Assembly (NCBI GenBank): GCA_964564475.1 | Contig: CAZMBM010000127.1 | Span: forward strand, 1-5,758 | Source of the DNA: CG1-02-35-72 sp964564475 | GTDB taxonomy: Bacteria; Bacteroidota; Bacteroidia; Flavobacteriales; Flavobacteriaceae | Length of the DNA: 5,758 nt | Direction: 5' to 3' | Shown: in pieces, positions 5,509 through 5,758 of the stretch | Position numbering within the stretch: position 1 is the first letter of the stretch | Layout: every line of letters starts with the position of its first letter | Notes under the pieces: model-generated | Told to the model about the DNA's origin: nothing | The model's input: only the letters and a program-made list of their open reading frames with translations | The model's database searches: none | Made by a program: the position numbers and the translations under genes

Positions 5509-5758
5509 TTATTTACGTTTATTTGCCCAAAAAAAGCCAAGACTCAAACCCGAAATAATATGCCAAATACCCCAAGTAGCGGCGATTAAAGCCATGCCTC
5601 CCAATCCTTTAAAAAAGGTAAAGATTAATAAAAGCCCCAAACCCGAATTTTGAATACCTGTTTCTATAGCCAATGTGCGTTGATTTTGTTTAGACAATTT
5701 AAAAACTTTTGCCGTAAAATACCCTGTTAAAATAGCTAATAAATTGTGGACAATAACT
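5509..5758 (-). CDS. Bile acid:sodium symporter (BASS) family transporter, C-terminal part
   Basis: Open from the window edge to TAA (5511-5509), giving the last 82 residues; the start lies beyond base 5758. It begins with a membrane helix (VIVHNLLAILTGYFTAKVF), then RTLAIETGIQNSG, two more hydrophobic stretches and a short basic tail (WANKRK). ETGIQN is the family's sodium-site motif: Glu, Gln and Asn in this spacing correspond to Glu260, Gln264 and Asn265 of the Neisseria ASBT homologue (from memory). The family carries organic anions such as bile acids, pantoate or keto acids with Na+ across the inner membrane; the substrate cannot be told from this fragment. A Met inside the fragment (at 5697) follows in-frame transporter sequence and is not the start. 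The gene is joined to the acyltransferase gene by a 1-bp gap, which implies one transcript. Confidence 0.9.
   Translation of the reverse strand, partial: VIVHNLLAILTGYFTAKVFKLSKQNQRTLAIETGIQNSGLGLLLIFTFFKGLGGMALIAATWGIWHIISGLSLGFFWANKRK

Noticed and set aside
5508..5540. Alternative upstream start (ATG 5540) for the acyltransferase
   Set aside because: It would overlap the transporter gene by 32 bp and adds an 11-residue segment with no family support; ATG 5507 follows the transporter stop directly.

Overview
The window looks like chromosomal DNA of a Bacteroidota bacterium, most likely of the family Flavobacteriaceae. The grounds are the low GC content, the absence of Shine-Dalgarno sequences ahead of the genes, a Bacteroidota-type TAnnTTTG promoter box, a dnaK gene ending in the acidic DVDFEEVK tail, and gene families (a GH3/serine-hydrolase fusion and a 160-residue SGCSIDASVH protein) that I associate with this group. 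Nothing points to a phage, plasmid, transposon, CRISPR or defence island. It reads as ordinary housekeeping DNA with some unusual intergenic sequence and one interesting fusion enzyme.

Layout: (1) Bases 1-32 are the last codons of a plus-strand gene, probably dnaK, followed by a strong intrinsic terminator (49-86) that could work in both directions. (2) The gap 87-190 holds a possible relic of a minus-strand gene tail (82-147), a degenerate 7-bp-period AATC repeat (142-177) and a promoter box (191-198). (3) Three plus-strand genes follow: a DEDDh 3'-5' exonuclease with an ExoX-like C-terminal domain (217-990), a conserved protein of unknown function often labelled 'ABC transporter ATPase' without sequence support (1058-1540), and a 983-residue exported NagZ-like GH3 beta-N-acetylglucosaminidase fused to a beta-lactamase-fold serine hydrolase (1556-4507). 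A widespread CCCTGAGCGAAGTCGAAGGG-type intergenic repeat lies between the first two. (4) On the minus strand, meeting the fusion gene tail to tail with a 47-bp overlap, are an acyltransferase of the PlsC superfamily with extra C-terminal membrane segments (4461-5507) and, 1 bp upstream of it, the C-terminal part of a bile acid:sodium symporter-family transporter (5509 to the window edge).

The plus-strand trio may be one transcript starting near base 200, since no other promoter box or terminator is visible between the genes, but the products do not form an obvious pathway. The fusion protein probably acts on cell-wall muropeptides in the periplasm. The acyltransferase and the transporter are almost certainly co-transcribed. 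The best leads for follow-up are the two-headed GH3/serine hydrolase, its YSG active-site motif, the HX5D acyltransferase motif and the gene-tail relic behind dnaK. I did not find a convincing undescribed multi-gene system here.
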